From NCBI GenBank assembly GCA_019456245.1, contig VRUF01000009.1, positions 1 to 30,009 of the forward strand: a stretch of DNA of 30,009 nt. The letters run 5' to 3'. This DNA is from Planctomycetota bacterium. Its GTDB lineage: Bacteria > Planctomycetota > Phycisphaerae > Sedimentisphaerales > Anaerohalosphaeraceae. A model generated the notes under the pieces. That model saw only the letters and a list, made by a program, of their open reading frames with translations. It made no database searches and had not been told where the DNA came from. Numbering within the stretch: position 1 is the stretch's first letter; every line of letters begins with the position of its first letter. Made by a program: the position numbers and the translations under genes. Of this stretch, positions 15,176 through 22,869 are shown piece by piece.

Positions 15176-15664
15176 CTACAATAGGCTTACATTCTTTAGT
15201 TCGGCCTCTGCCTTAGAAATATACTTAGATAATTCAGGTTTTTCCCTCCCTAGATAGGTCCGTGACTTCCGATAAGAGAACTCGGAAACTTTCTGCAAGT
15301 AATGAAGAGATGCTAGTAGCTCCACCCACTGATGAGTCTCCAGATCAGGTTTGTCTTTTGAATAGATCAGGTCACATATCTTATGAATAACTGAGGTATA
15401 AGATTCGATTATTGTCTTACCTTCGAGCAATTTAGGATTGATCAAATAGGCTTGCATTAAGGCATTGTAATCCTCTGCCAGCGCTGGACTATATGGTCCC
15501 TTTGAATCCCATATATACCTATACCCGAGGTCTGCTCCATCATATTGAGCTAAATAAACAGCTTTTTGCGTCATTTTTCGTCCTTCAAACTTTTCAATAT
15601 CATGGGGCTCGATTCTAAGTTCTCTAAGATATACCCCTAGTGCGATAAGTCTAGCGTCCTTCAT
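15176..15664 (-). CDS. YwgA/Panacea (DUF4065)-like protein
   Basis: A 162-residue protein carrying the pattern of YwgA and Panacea-domain proteins: GRKMTQKAVYLAQYDGADLG (about 28-47), then YRYIWDSKGPYSPALAEDYNAL (about 48-69) with the conserved GPYSP. In Bacillus, YwgA is encoded beside the HD protein YwfO, the same partnership as here. Panacea domains serve as antitoxins for many unrelated toxins. The start is well supported by GAAGGAGG about 6 bases before the ATG at 15664. As first gene of the two-gene operon it may regulate, inhibit or sense for the HD hydrolase. The C-terminal third is helical and lacks a recognised domain. Confidence 0.75.
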   Translation of the reverse strand: MKDARLIALGVYLRELRIEPHDIEKFEGRKMTQKAVYLAQYDGADLGYRYIWDSKGPYSPALAEDYNALMQAYLINPKLLEGKTIIESYTSVIHKICDLIYSKDKPDLETHQWVELLASLHYLQKVSEFSYRKSRTYLGREKPELSKYISKAEAELKNVSLL

Positions 15665-16324
15665 TTTGCCTCCTTCTGTGATATTGAATTGAGTTCATAT
15701 ATACTTGGTCAAAGCATCGAATGCTTAATTTGCCCTAATTGTCTTATAATATCAAATATCCTTCATATAATCTACGTGAAATTCATTTATCGTAAGTCGC
15801 TGTTATATATAAACTTAACACATTTCATAGAATAAGCGCATACCTCTTCATTGAGTTGCCTCAACATCGATATCGGCAGAAAATATGATACCTTGAGTTT
15901 CACAACCGGTCTGACCTTGGATAGTACTATCTTCTCTTCCTATTTACAAGAGCTTTCTGTGAAATAAATCACACGCTTTGGGTCATCCCTTATTCTATCG
16001 AGGTCCTGCCCGAGCACCCTATGACATGGTGTAGATTAGGTTTTGTGAAGTAGAATACCTGTCTGTCCACAAGGCTCTCAGTGATGGTCAACCAAAGAGT
16101 ATGCTTGAAGAAGCCTGTAGGTTTACTCACCACCTCAGAACCAGGATACTTTATGACGGCAGAATCGACGGCGTTGGTATGGGTCAGGGATTGAGATTCC
16201 TAAAGGAGTATTTGGGGTATATTGTAATCAGCCTGTGATCGATGAAGGCTATGCACGAATTCTAACATTGAGGTTTACGTACTCTTGAGCAATATTATTC
16301 GTAAATTCAATTGTAGGAGGTACT
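15665..16324. other. Intergenic region between divergent defence genes
   Basis: These 660 bases separate the minus-strand YwgA-like gene from the plus-strand OLD gene. They carry both promoter regions and one copy of the 24-codon repeat (16167-16238) within a small reading frame. A TTGACC on the minus strand about 45 bases before the YwgA-like start is a possible -35 box. The OLD gene has an excellent AGGAGG at 16316. I find nothing else coherent. Confidence 0.5.
16101..16238 (+). CDS. Possible 45-residue protein ending in the repeat (copy b)
   Basis: An ATG at 16101 opens MLEEACRFTHHLRTRILYDG and ends GQGLRFLKEYLGYIVISL, stop at 16238. The frame is open further back to 16035 without another start. 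The last 24 codons (16167-16238) match those at 13615-13686 in length and closely in sequence. It may be the least degraded member of a small gene family, or a remnant; the Shine-Dalgarno site is weak. Confidence 0.35.
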   Translation: MLEEACRFTHHLRTRILYDGRIDGVGMGQGLRFLKEYLGYIVISL

Positions 16325-18259
16325 ATGAAACTAGAGAAGATAACGATAAAGAACGTAAGAAGTTTTAAATCCCAGACACCTGTATCATTTGGCGAAAAAG
16401 TCTCAATCTTGATAGGCCCAAACGCCGGAGGAAAGAGCAATCTTTTAGACATCATTACTATTGCTATGAGATCCTTTTTATTTAAGACGTATGCAGAATA
16501 TAGGCGTGAAAGAAATGGATATTTCTATACTGACATCGAGGAAAAGTCAGTTTTTAAAGATACAAGTATAATTCTGGAGAAATTTTCTGGTGACGATTCA
16601 GACTCAAGCATTATCATTACTATTCGACCAAGCCATGAAGACTTGTTGAACATGAGAATGATACAAGACAACACTGAAAGGTTCCTTGACCTGCTAGGTA
16701 CTAAATACAAAAATAAGCCATTGAGCGACCTTTCTTTCCTGGCAACGTGGGATTTTGAGGATTTGGAACAACTTCCCTCCTTATCATATAGATATATCAA
16801 TAACCAGCTCCAAAGTCCAGAACTGGCTACACCAGCTGATTTCTATCTCCAATACCTTCAATATTTTGATTTTTTCCTGCTGCTATCTCGTCGCTTGCCG
16901 GACATAGATCTAAAGCCAACGTTTCTCTATTTTTCTCCCTATAGACAAGCAACTCAAGAAAGTCTAAGGATCTCATTGTCAGGACAAACATACTCCGACC
17001 TGTTGACGAGCTACTTTGGTTCTACATCCCATTCTCCACAGACGACAATCATTCAATTGGCAACTAGTTATTTCGCCCAAAAGAGGCGCGAATACGAAAT
17101 TCAAGGCCGAACTGAAGGATGGGAAAATAGCTGGATCAACGATGAAGAGGTAGGTCTTTTAACCAAGTATTTGAACCTCTTAGGGTACGACTGGGACATG
17201 GAGATTCTTCATGACTCCAGTAACATCTATGCCATTCAATTAAAAAGGGGTAGTTCTCTACTAGAATTGAATAGGGCAAGTTCTGGGGAGAAAGAAATAG
17301 TCAATTTTCTTATGGGAATATTTTCATTTAATATTAGAAATGGACTCATTATCATAGACGAGCCGGAATTACATCTTCATCCTAAGTGGCAAAGGACGTT
17401 GATAGATTTATTCCAAACTATGGCAGAAGATACAGGGAATCAATTCATATTAGCAACTCATTCACCAGCATTAATTACTGAAAAAACAATTGATAGCGTA
17501 TTAAGAGTCTATAGTGATAATACAGGATCGAGTAAGGTCATGAAGATAGTTAATGAGTCAATTGGCGATGCAAGAGACATTCTTCACATTGTTAACTCAC
17601 ACCATAATGAGAAACTATTTTTCGCAGACAGGGTAGTGTTGGTCGAAGGACCGACAGATAGACTGATATTTGAATCGATGATAGGAAAATATCTAGCGAA
17701 AAAAGAAATAGTTATTGAAGTGTTAGATGTAGGAGGGAAACACAATTTTGATAAGTATATAAATTTCTTGAATAGTATCGAAGTTAAAAATGCAATAGTA
17801 GGGGATTTGGACTACGTCTTTGATATTGGAAATGAGGTGATTAAGAAGCTGTTTTTAACGGACTATCAAGGAATAGACGAGAAAATAATTAAGAAAAAGA
17901 AGAGTAAGGACAGAAAAACACTTGCTGAGAAGTTGGAAAGTGCATTAGAAACAAACCAATTAGGTGAACTTAAGGAATTCTGGAAGTACCTAAAGAGCAG
18001 GCAATACAAGCTACGTGGTGATCTAAGCCGAATAGAAAAACAAACATTAGATGATTTTATCAATGAGCTAAGGGAGCGTTTAATATTCATATTACGTCAA
18101 GGAGAAATAGAAGATTACCTACCTGACGGCTATAAGGATTTGGACGGAGTAATTGAGTTGGTTATAGAAGAGAACTTTGATAAATGGTTGAAAGATATGG
18201 AGTGCACCGAAGGATTGGAGGAATTGAAACTAATAGTAAGAGCAATCATCGATGCCTGA
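16325..18259 (+). CDS. OLD-family ATPase-TOPRIM nuclease
   Basis: A 644-residue protein with an ABC/SMC-type ATPase and a C-terminal TOPRIM nuclease, as in overcoming-lysogenization-defect (OLD) proteins. Walker A is GPNAGGKSN (31-39), the signature-like SSGEKE is near 318, and Walker B LIIIDEPELHLHP is near 340-352, followed by ATHSPALI. The TOPRIM part has VLVEGPTDRLIFE (about 438), LDVGGK, and GDLDYVFD (about 492). The start is fixed by AGGAGG 7 bases before the ATG. No UvrD helicase follows, so it is not a Gabija pair; it would be a class 1, stand-alone OLD nuclease, or it may pair with the nuclease-like gene downstream. Repeat copies lie on both sides (16167-16238, 18358-18441). Confidence 0.88.
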   Translation: MKLEKITIKNVRSFKSQTPVSFGEKVSILIGPNAGGKSNLLDIITIAMRSFLFKTYAEYRRERNGYFYTDIEEKSVFKDTSIILEKFSGDDSDSSIIITIRPSHEDLLNMRMIQDNTERFLDLLGTKYKNKPLSDLSFLATWDFEDLEQLPSLSYRYINNQLQSPELATPADFYLQYLQYFDFFLLLSRRLPDIDLKPTFLYFSPYRQATQESLRISLSGQTYSDLLTSYFGSTSHSPQTTIIQLATSYFAQKRREYEIQGRTEGWENSWINDEEVGLLTKYLNLLGYDWDMEILHDSSNIYAIQLKRGSSLLELNRASSGEKEIVNFLMGIFSFNIRNGLIIIDEPELHLHPKWQRTLIDLFQTMAEDTGNQFILATHSPALITEKTIDSVLRVYSDNTGSSKVMKIVNESIGDARDILHIVNSHHNEKLFFADRVVLVEGPTDRLIFESMIGKYLAKKEIVIEVLDVGGKHNFDKYINFLNSIEVKNAIVGDLDYVFDIGNEVIKKLFLTDYQGIDEKIIKKKKSKDRKTLAEKLESALETNQLGELKEFWKYLKSRQYKLRGDLSRIEKQTLDDFINELRERLIFILRQGEIEDYLPDGYKDLDGVIELVIEENFDKWLKDMECTEGLEELKLIVRAIIDA

Positions 18260-18345
18260 TGATCATTTTATTGATACTGACGCATAATCAACCATTCATA
18301 GAGCTCAGAAAAGCTTAACGCTATTCATTTACTCAGAAAAAGGCC

Positions 18346-18441
18346 ATGAGAAAAATGGACTACATCACCATAGGACAGGGCCTGAGATTCCTCAAAGAGT
18401 ATTTGGAGTATGTGGTTGGGATAGAGGATTGTCACCGATGA
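18346..18441 (+). repeat. 24-codon repeat in a 31-residue frame (copy c)
   Basis: Opens MRKMDYITIGQGLRFLKEYL and closes after a few extra residues at 18441. It is closely related at base level to 13615-13686: the stretch encoding EYLEYVVGI is identical in both. It lies just downstream of the OLD gene, where copy b lies just upstream. It may be a remnant of a once longer gene or a short repeat carried with cassettes. Confidence 0.6.
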
Positions 18442-18503
18442 ACATTGATAGTTATTGCTTTAGTGAGAGATGAAACCTTTGCTCTTCAAAAACATATACT
18501 TAT

Positions 18504-19511
18504 ATGATAGTGAATTATGAGCATTCATATGTAGAACCTTTCTTACGTCTCGTTCCGAGTGTTATTGTCGGTAAGCATCGTATTCGAGCGGTTTTTGACA
18601 AGCTCCGCGTTCGGCCAATAGAAGAGACCTTCCACGAGTTCCTGATTGCAATTGTGCAATGGACTTTTGGGGAGCCGTGGTGGAAACGTCAAGTAGGGAT
18701 GCCAAAAACTGAGCGTCATGTGGTTGTTCGTTGGTGGTTTGACTTCAACAATCTAAGACAAAAGAGGATCGGTGAGGTTAAGGAGGGGCCAGGTGGCCCA
18801 ATTTATTCCGCCAATGCAACAGGGAATATTTGGTCGTTGCTCCTGTTCGGTTGGGACTTATATTGTTTGCAAACAAAAAACATGCTCCCTGATTTTCTTC
18901 GTGAAAAACTACGTGATCACAAGAGCTTCCAGGCAGCGAGGTATGAGATTGCCGTGGCCGCTGTCATAGCACGCGCTGGATTTGAAATTGATTTCCTTGA
19001 TGAGGCTGGTGTTCAGGAGAAGCACTGTGAGTTTATCGCTAAGCATCGAGACCATATCACGCAATTAGGCATTGAAGCCAAAAGTCGTATTCGACCGGGT
19101 GTTCTCAATGAACCCGGGGATTTTAACTATACTGGGGATTGGAAGGGGATGCGCAAACTTATAAGATCCGCAAAGAAGCAAAAGCCACCGGATCTTGCGT
19201 TCCTTATCTTTATTGATGTTAATCTTCCATTAACTCCTGGGATTCCACCATTACAAAAGCCTTGGTTAGTTGACCTTCAGAAAGCCCTCGCAATCCTCGG
19301 TGAACCATCGACTAAAAATCCCGACCCTTTTAATGCATTAATCCCCACTAATTTTGCCCGCTATTTTTTAGATGCTAGTGTTGAATCTCCACCACTGGAA
19401 TTCGGTTTTGTACTTTCAGGATTCCCTCAGACGTCACTACCGAACCACGAAGTGCTTAATGCCATATGGGATAGCCTTGATAGGTATGGCAAAATCCCTG
19501 ATGATATATAG
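18504..19511 (+). CDS. Putative PD-(D/E)XK nuclease-like protein
   Basis: A 335-residue protein that I do not recognise by family. The middle shows a possible restriction-nuclease-like core: helix AARYEIAVAAVIARAGFEI with E148, then E176 in KHCEFIAKHRD, then IEAKSR with E191 and K193. The E-x14-ExK spacing and the surrounding helix-strand pattern suit a PD-(D/E)XK fold. The N-terminal part is tryptophan-rich (VQWTFGEPWWKRQ), and the C-terminal part alternates strands and proline-rich loops. The first ATG has no Shine-Dalgarno site. It lies 244 bases after the OLD gene, beyond repeat copy c, so cotranscription is uncertain. It may be a stand-alone defence nuclease. Confidence 0.6.
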   Translation: MIVNYEHSYVEPFLRLVPSVIVGKHRIRAVFDKLRVRPIEETFHEFLIAIVQWTFGEPWWKRQVGMPKTERHVVVRWWFDFNNLRQKRIGEVKEGPGGPIYSANATGNIWSLLLFGWDLYCLQTKNMLPDFLREKLRDHKSFQAARYEIAVAAVIARAGFEIDFLDEAGVQEKHCEFIAKHRDHITQLGIEAKSRIRPGVLNEPGDFNYTGDWKGMRKLIRSAKKQKPPDLAFLIFIDVNLPLTPGIPPLQKPWLVDLQKALAILGEPSTKNPDPFNALIPTNFARYFLDASVESPPLEFGFVLSGFPQTSLPNHEVLNAIWDSLDRYGKIPDDI

Positions 19512-19722
19512 TACTGAAGCTTCTCTTCCTTTTTAAAACCAAAACATTTAAATACTTCAATGCCTTAATGGTCTTCATCACTTAAGTCAAAACGTCATGT
19601 ACGTTAATTGCCGGCTCTTTAAATGTGACACTTTCTAAGGAAGCCTGGTCCGGGCGTCCTCTGATTCTGTCACACAATAAGAGCTGAAATACAACTCAAC
19701 TGCCACAAAATTATAAAACCCA

Positions 19723-20940
19723 GTGATTGTCACTAACAGGAAAATGCCAGATCCTGAAAAGAAAGATATACATAATCGGAAAAGAGGTTACCAAACTGCT
19801 TTGAAGAACTTGGAAGGTAATACAGAGATCATTCCTCGTAATAAGGAACTTATTCTAAAATTTATTCGGGACTGTCGTCTCGGGAAAACGCTTAGGAACA
19901 GGCAGAAGAAGAGTATTGGAGTTGCTCGATGCCTGAAGTATATCTGCATTTTAAAGAAACTATCCTCATGGTTAAATAAACCATTTGATCAAGTTGTCCA
20001 AAGGGACATGGAAAAACTCATAGAAAATTTAGAAAATGACAATTATACGAGTGAACTGCGTGGAAAGAATGGTCAAGTTATAAAAATAAAAAAACTAGCT
20101 CATTCCACGAAGCTGGATTATAAGAAGACGATCAGGAAATTCTACAAGTGGCTCCTTGGCAATAATGACCATTTCCCTGAGTTGGTTGACTGGATTGATA
20201 CTTATGATTTACCACGAGAGGTCTCTGCCTTGACCAGGGATGAAGTTGAGAGGCTTGCCGATGCGTCGAAAATTCGAGATAAAGCCATCATCATGTTATT
20301 GTTCGACAGCGGCGCGAGAGCAGAGGAATTCCTGAACATCAAGATAAGTGATCTCACGAAGCGCGACGATATCTACAGGATGAGGATAGTCCACTCCAAG
20401 ACAAAGCCCAGGACGATCCACCTACCGATAGGCACCAAGTACCTTGATCTGTGGCTCCAAGGATTTACGGACAGGGACGATCAGAGTTACCTCTTCCCGA
20501 TAACCTATGAGGGGCTTAGAATGATGCTGCACAGAGTAGGGAAGAGAGTACTGAATAAGAGGGTCACGCCCCATATACTGCGTCACACCAGTGCCACATA
20601 CTACGCCAACTTGTTGAACCACCACCAGCTTTGTTATCGGTACGGGTGGGCGATGGCAAGTAATATGCCCAACCGCTATATTGATCGTGAGGGCATTCTC
20701 GAAGAGGAAACGCGCCATATCGTGAAAACGAATGACTTAGCTACCCTAGAGAGGCAGAACCAGGTGCTGCAGGAGGAGCTGGCTCTTCTCAAGCAAGGAA
20801 ATGAGCAGGTGAATAGGGAACTCGCTGATCTGCGGAGAAAGTACGATGGACTTTTTGCGGGAAAGGGACTGATGAGATTGCTAGCAGCGTTATCTAAAGA
20901 TCGAAAGGGTGGTTGGATGGTGAATTCTCAGTACTCGTAG
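19723..20940 (+). CDS. Tyrosine recombinase/integrase
   Basis: A 405-residue site-specific recombinase. The N-terminal SAM-like core-binding domain (about 40-170) is followed by the catalytic domain: R in LFDSGARAEEFL (about 199), H-x-x-R in HILRHTSATYYA (about 285-288) and the nucleophile Y in NMPNRYIDREG (about 317). The GWAMASNMPNRYI form resembles archaeal-type and related bacterial integrases more than classical phage integrases. After the catalytic tyrosine is an unusual coiled-coil tail (LERQNQVLQEELALLKQ, about 340-380). The start could be GTG at 19723 or ATG at 19744. It would integrate or excise the element; the likely target is the tRNA-Val remnant at 26413-26457. Confidence 0.88.
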   Translation: MIVTNRKMPDPEKKDIHNRKRGYQTALKNLEGNTEIIPRNKELILKFIRDCRLGKTLRNRQKKSIGVARCLKYICILKKLSSWLNKPFDQVVQRDMEKLIENLENDNYTSELRGKNGQVIKIKKLAHSTKLDYKKTIRKFYKWLLGNNDHFPELVDWIDTYDLPREVSALTRDEVERLADASKIRDKAIIMLLFDSGARAEEFLNIKISDLTKRDDIYRMRIVHSKTKPRTIHLPIGTKYLDLWLQGFTDRDDQSYLFPITYEGLRMMLHRVGKRVLNKRVTPHILRHTSATYYANLLNHHQLCYRYGWAMASNMPNRYIDREGILEEETRHIVKTNDLATLERQNQVLQEELALLKQGNEQVNRELADLRRKYDGLFAGKGLMRLLAALSKDRKGGWMVNSQYS

Positions 20941-21809
20941 GGATCGTTCCATTTTTCCGATGGAAGTCGAATCTGAAGTTCATCATCTTCATTTGCCACA
21001 TCCGTTGAAAGCGGCTCAATAAGTGCCAGGTACAGTTGATTATACCCCAAGTCTATAATTGATTCCATTGCCTCAATCTCTCCCCCAAAATCTTGATACC
21101 ACTCGCTTAGAGACAATTGAACAGTGACCCTATCATGAACACCCCGAATGAATTCGCTTGCCAATGTGGATGAATTTATCGGAAGGGAATTCAATGATCG
21201 ATGGCCTCGAACCAGATTTTTCATTCCATCCGACCGTATTTCATATTTGACTGTTCCATTTTCATGACATGCAATAAGACTACATGCACATTTCCCAGCC
21301 AGTTCGACGAAGCGATGTGCAGTTGCATAGGCGGAAATATTGAAAGTGTCCGATAGCGAAGCTATAGAAGTATTTGTATACCCCATCGGTGCCATCGCTG
21401 TTTGAAAAGCAGATTTGGGGACCAAAAAATTGATGGCAAACTTATCCGCTTCTCTCTCCACAATCCTATCGGAAGAAAACTCAGTTGTCGAAAAGTGGAT
21501 TCCTTGTTCATTGAGCATGGCACGATGGGAGGGGAGAGTCAGGTGACCTAGTTCATGGGCAAGCGTGAAGCGCCTGAACTTTTCGCTCCAGTTTTGATTC
21601 TTATTATAAAGGATTAGATAATCCCCCGAGCCGAGGGACCTTGAGGCAGCGGAAAATGAGTCGTGAAACTCCCCTTCCTCATATCTGTAGTCCGTCGATT
21701 CAATGAAAGCATCGATATTTGGAACGAGGCTATCCTTACCAAGCCCAACTTCTTCTTTTAAGTAGTTGACAAGTGTCTCTATTTCATGTTCGTGGAGTGT
21801 TCTGTTCAT
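20928..21809 (-). CDS. ImmA/IrrE-type metallopeptidase
   Basis: A 293-residue zinc peptidase. The HEXXH motif is H85-E86-L-G-H89 (FTLAHELGHLTLPSH) and the third zinc ligand is E120 in VEREADKFAINFLVP. Known relatives, ImmA of ICEBs1 and IrrE of Deinococcus, cleave XRE-type repressors to induce the genes they control. It overlaps the XRE gene by 26 bases, which fits such a pair. The C-terminal 130 residues are a variable domain that probably senses a signal. Its 3' end overlaps the convergent integrase gene by 13 bases. It probably derepresses the divergent ubiquitin-like operon, the XRE gene, or both. Confidence 0.9.
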   Translation of the reverse strand: MNRTLHEHEIETLVNYLKEEVGLGKDSLVPNIDAFIESTDYRYEEGEFHDSFSAASRSLGSGDYLILYNKNQNWSEKFRRFTLAHELGHLTLPSHRAMLNEQGIHFSTTEFSSDRIVEREADKFAINFLVPKSAFQTAMAPMGYTNTSIASLSDTFNISAYATAHRFVELAGKCACSLIACHENGTVKYEIRSDGMKNLVRGHRSLNSLPINSSTLASEFIRGVHDRVTVQLSLSEWYQDFGGEIEAMESIIDLGYNQLYLALIEPLSTDVANEDDELQIRLPSEKWNDPYEY

Positions 21810-22119
21810 CTTTGCCTTCGGCTCTCAAGTATTTTTCTACTATTTTTGTAATCTCCCTGCGAGACTCAGGAGAAAGCTCCTTTAAGTTCCTCATGAGAAT
21901 CTTGGCTTGACCTGCAACCTCTTCGTGTCCTACGAGTAACTCCCTTTCGACACCAAGAAACTTTGCTAGTTTATCAGTCGTCGAAGGTGTGGGCACCCTC
22001 TCGCCCTTTTCGAATTGTGAAATAGCTGCCTGACTGAGACCCGTTGCCTCGGCCAGTTTTTCTTGGGTTAGATTTTTTGTTCTTCGAGTGTCCCGCAAGC
22101 GAATCCCAAAAATAGACAT
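21784..22119 (-). CDS. XRE-family repressor
   Basis: A 111-residue regulator with an N-terminal helix-turn-helix (about 7-60: LRDTRRTKNLTQEKLAEATG then LSQAAISQFEKGERVP). The C-terminal helical part (ELSPESRREITKIVEKYL) probably dimerises. The start has AAGGAG 7 bases upstream. It is transcribed together with the ImmA/IrrE peptidase and divergently from the ubiquitin-like operon. It is expected to bind the inverted repeats in the 118-base divergent region and to be inactivated by the peptidase. This logic is known for ImmR/ImmA; applying it here is inference. Confidence 0.88.
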   Translation of the reverse strand: MSIFGIRLRDTRRTKNLTQEKLAEATGLSQAAISQFEKGERVPTPSTTDKLAKFLGVERELLVGHEEVAGQAKILMRNLKELSPESRREITKIVEKYLRAEGKDEQNTPRT

Positions 22120-22237
22120 GAAAAACTCCTTGCAGTTATATTATTACAGAAGTAAGTTATACCGCCACCAAGGTGATAATATAACCTATACCGAGGTGGG
22201 TAGTCAACTAAAAACGGTTATGATAAGGAGTATTTCG
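22120..22237. promoter_or_regulatory. Divergent promoter region with XRE operator candidate
   Basis: A perfect 10-base inverted repeat, GTTATATTAT (22135-22144) and ATAATATAAC (22176-22185), is separated by 31 bases. A further GTTATA half-site lies at 22155-22160. The right arm includes TATAAC, which could serve as the -10 box of the ubiquitin-like operon. AAGGAG sites lie just before both starts. The arrangement suits a repressor dimer that blocks both promoters. Confidence 0.55.
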
Positions 22238-22474
22238 ATGAAAATAAAAGAGAATGGCCCCTTCTACACCTTCTTTGTTGATGGGGTAGAATATCATATT
22301 GAAGAATCCACGATTACTGGCGGTGGGATCATGGACCTTGCAGGCATACCGTATGAAGTTGGGTTACTTCAACTTCTTGAGGATGGAACCCAACGAGCAG
22401 TTGCAGTGGACGAAGTGGTCGAGCTTAAGCCTGGCCGTCGGTTCAAGAAAGCCCCCCGATACAAGAGAGGATAG
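22238..22474 (+). CDS. Ubiquitin-like modifier (multiubiquitin-type beta-grasp)
   Basis: A 78-residue protein that fits a single beta-grasp domain: strands in FYTFFVDGVEYHIEES, a helix region around MDLAGIPYEVGLLQLL, and strands in RAVAVDEVVELKPG. It ends FKKAPRYKRG, with a C-terminal glycine free for activation without processing. The frame is open to 22088, but AAGGAG 7 bases before 22238 fixes this start. It is followed by E2-like, JAB-E1 and GIY-YIG genes with almost no gaps. The predicted role is a small protein tag that the E1 adenylates. The fold assignment rests on strand pattern and context. Confidence 0.75.
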   Translation: MKIKENGPFYTFFVDGVEYHIEESTITGGGIMDLAGIPYEVGLLQLLEDGTQRAVAVDEVVELKPGRRFKKAPRYKRG

Positions 22475-22475
22475 C

Positions 22476-22868
22476 ATGCGCCAACGATTGCGACAGGAAA
22501 TCGAATTACTGCAAAAGGCGTATGGTACTGTAGAATCCGATCCAGATATCTCGTGGATAGTTGTGAAAAATGTTCAGCTTCCGGATGGTTGGAATAGAGA
22601 CCAGACTGATATTCTAATTAAAATCCCTCCGGGTTACCCAACCACCCAGCCAGACAACTTTTTTGTCGATTCAACACTAAGGCTTTCCAATGACCAAAAG
22701 CCCAACAGGGCTCCCCAAGAGGAATCCATAGGGAGCAGGGATTGGTTAATGTTCTCCTTTCACCTTGATGGTTCGGGAGAATGGCAACCAGAAGCCGAAA
22801 TTGAGAATGGTCACAACCTCTTAACCTACCTCGAAGGGATAAAGGGGCGGCTCGCGGAGCCGGATTAA
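22476..22868 (+). CDS. E2-fold protein (prokaryotic E2 family E-like) without cysteine
   Basis: A 130-residue protein whose conserved points match prokaryotic E2 family E: WIVVKNVQLPDGWNRDQTDI, then the E2-like PPGYPTTQPDNFFVD (about 51-65). Next comes SRDWLMFSFHLDGSGEWQP (about 87-105) and a C-terminal helix LLTYLEGIKGRL. There is no cysteine anywhere, so a thioester like that of canonical E2 enzymes cannot form. It may be a scaffold that presents the ubiquitin-like protein to the target, or transfer may use another residue. It starts 1 base after the modifier's stop and ends 1 base before the E1 start. Confidence 0.75.
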   Translation: MRQRLRQEIELLQKAYGTVESDPDISWIVVKNVQLPDGWNRDQTDILIKIPPGYPTTQPDNFFVDSTLRLSNDQKPNRAPQEESIGSRDWLMFSFHLDGSGEWQPEAEIENGHNLLTYLEGIKGRLAEPD

Positions 22869-22869
22869 T

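Noticed and set aside
16325..19511. Gabija pair (GajA/GajB)
   Set aside because: The OLD protein is not followed by a UvrD-like helicase; the next protein has no Walker motifs.
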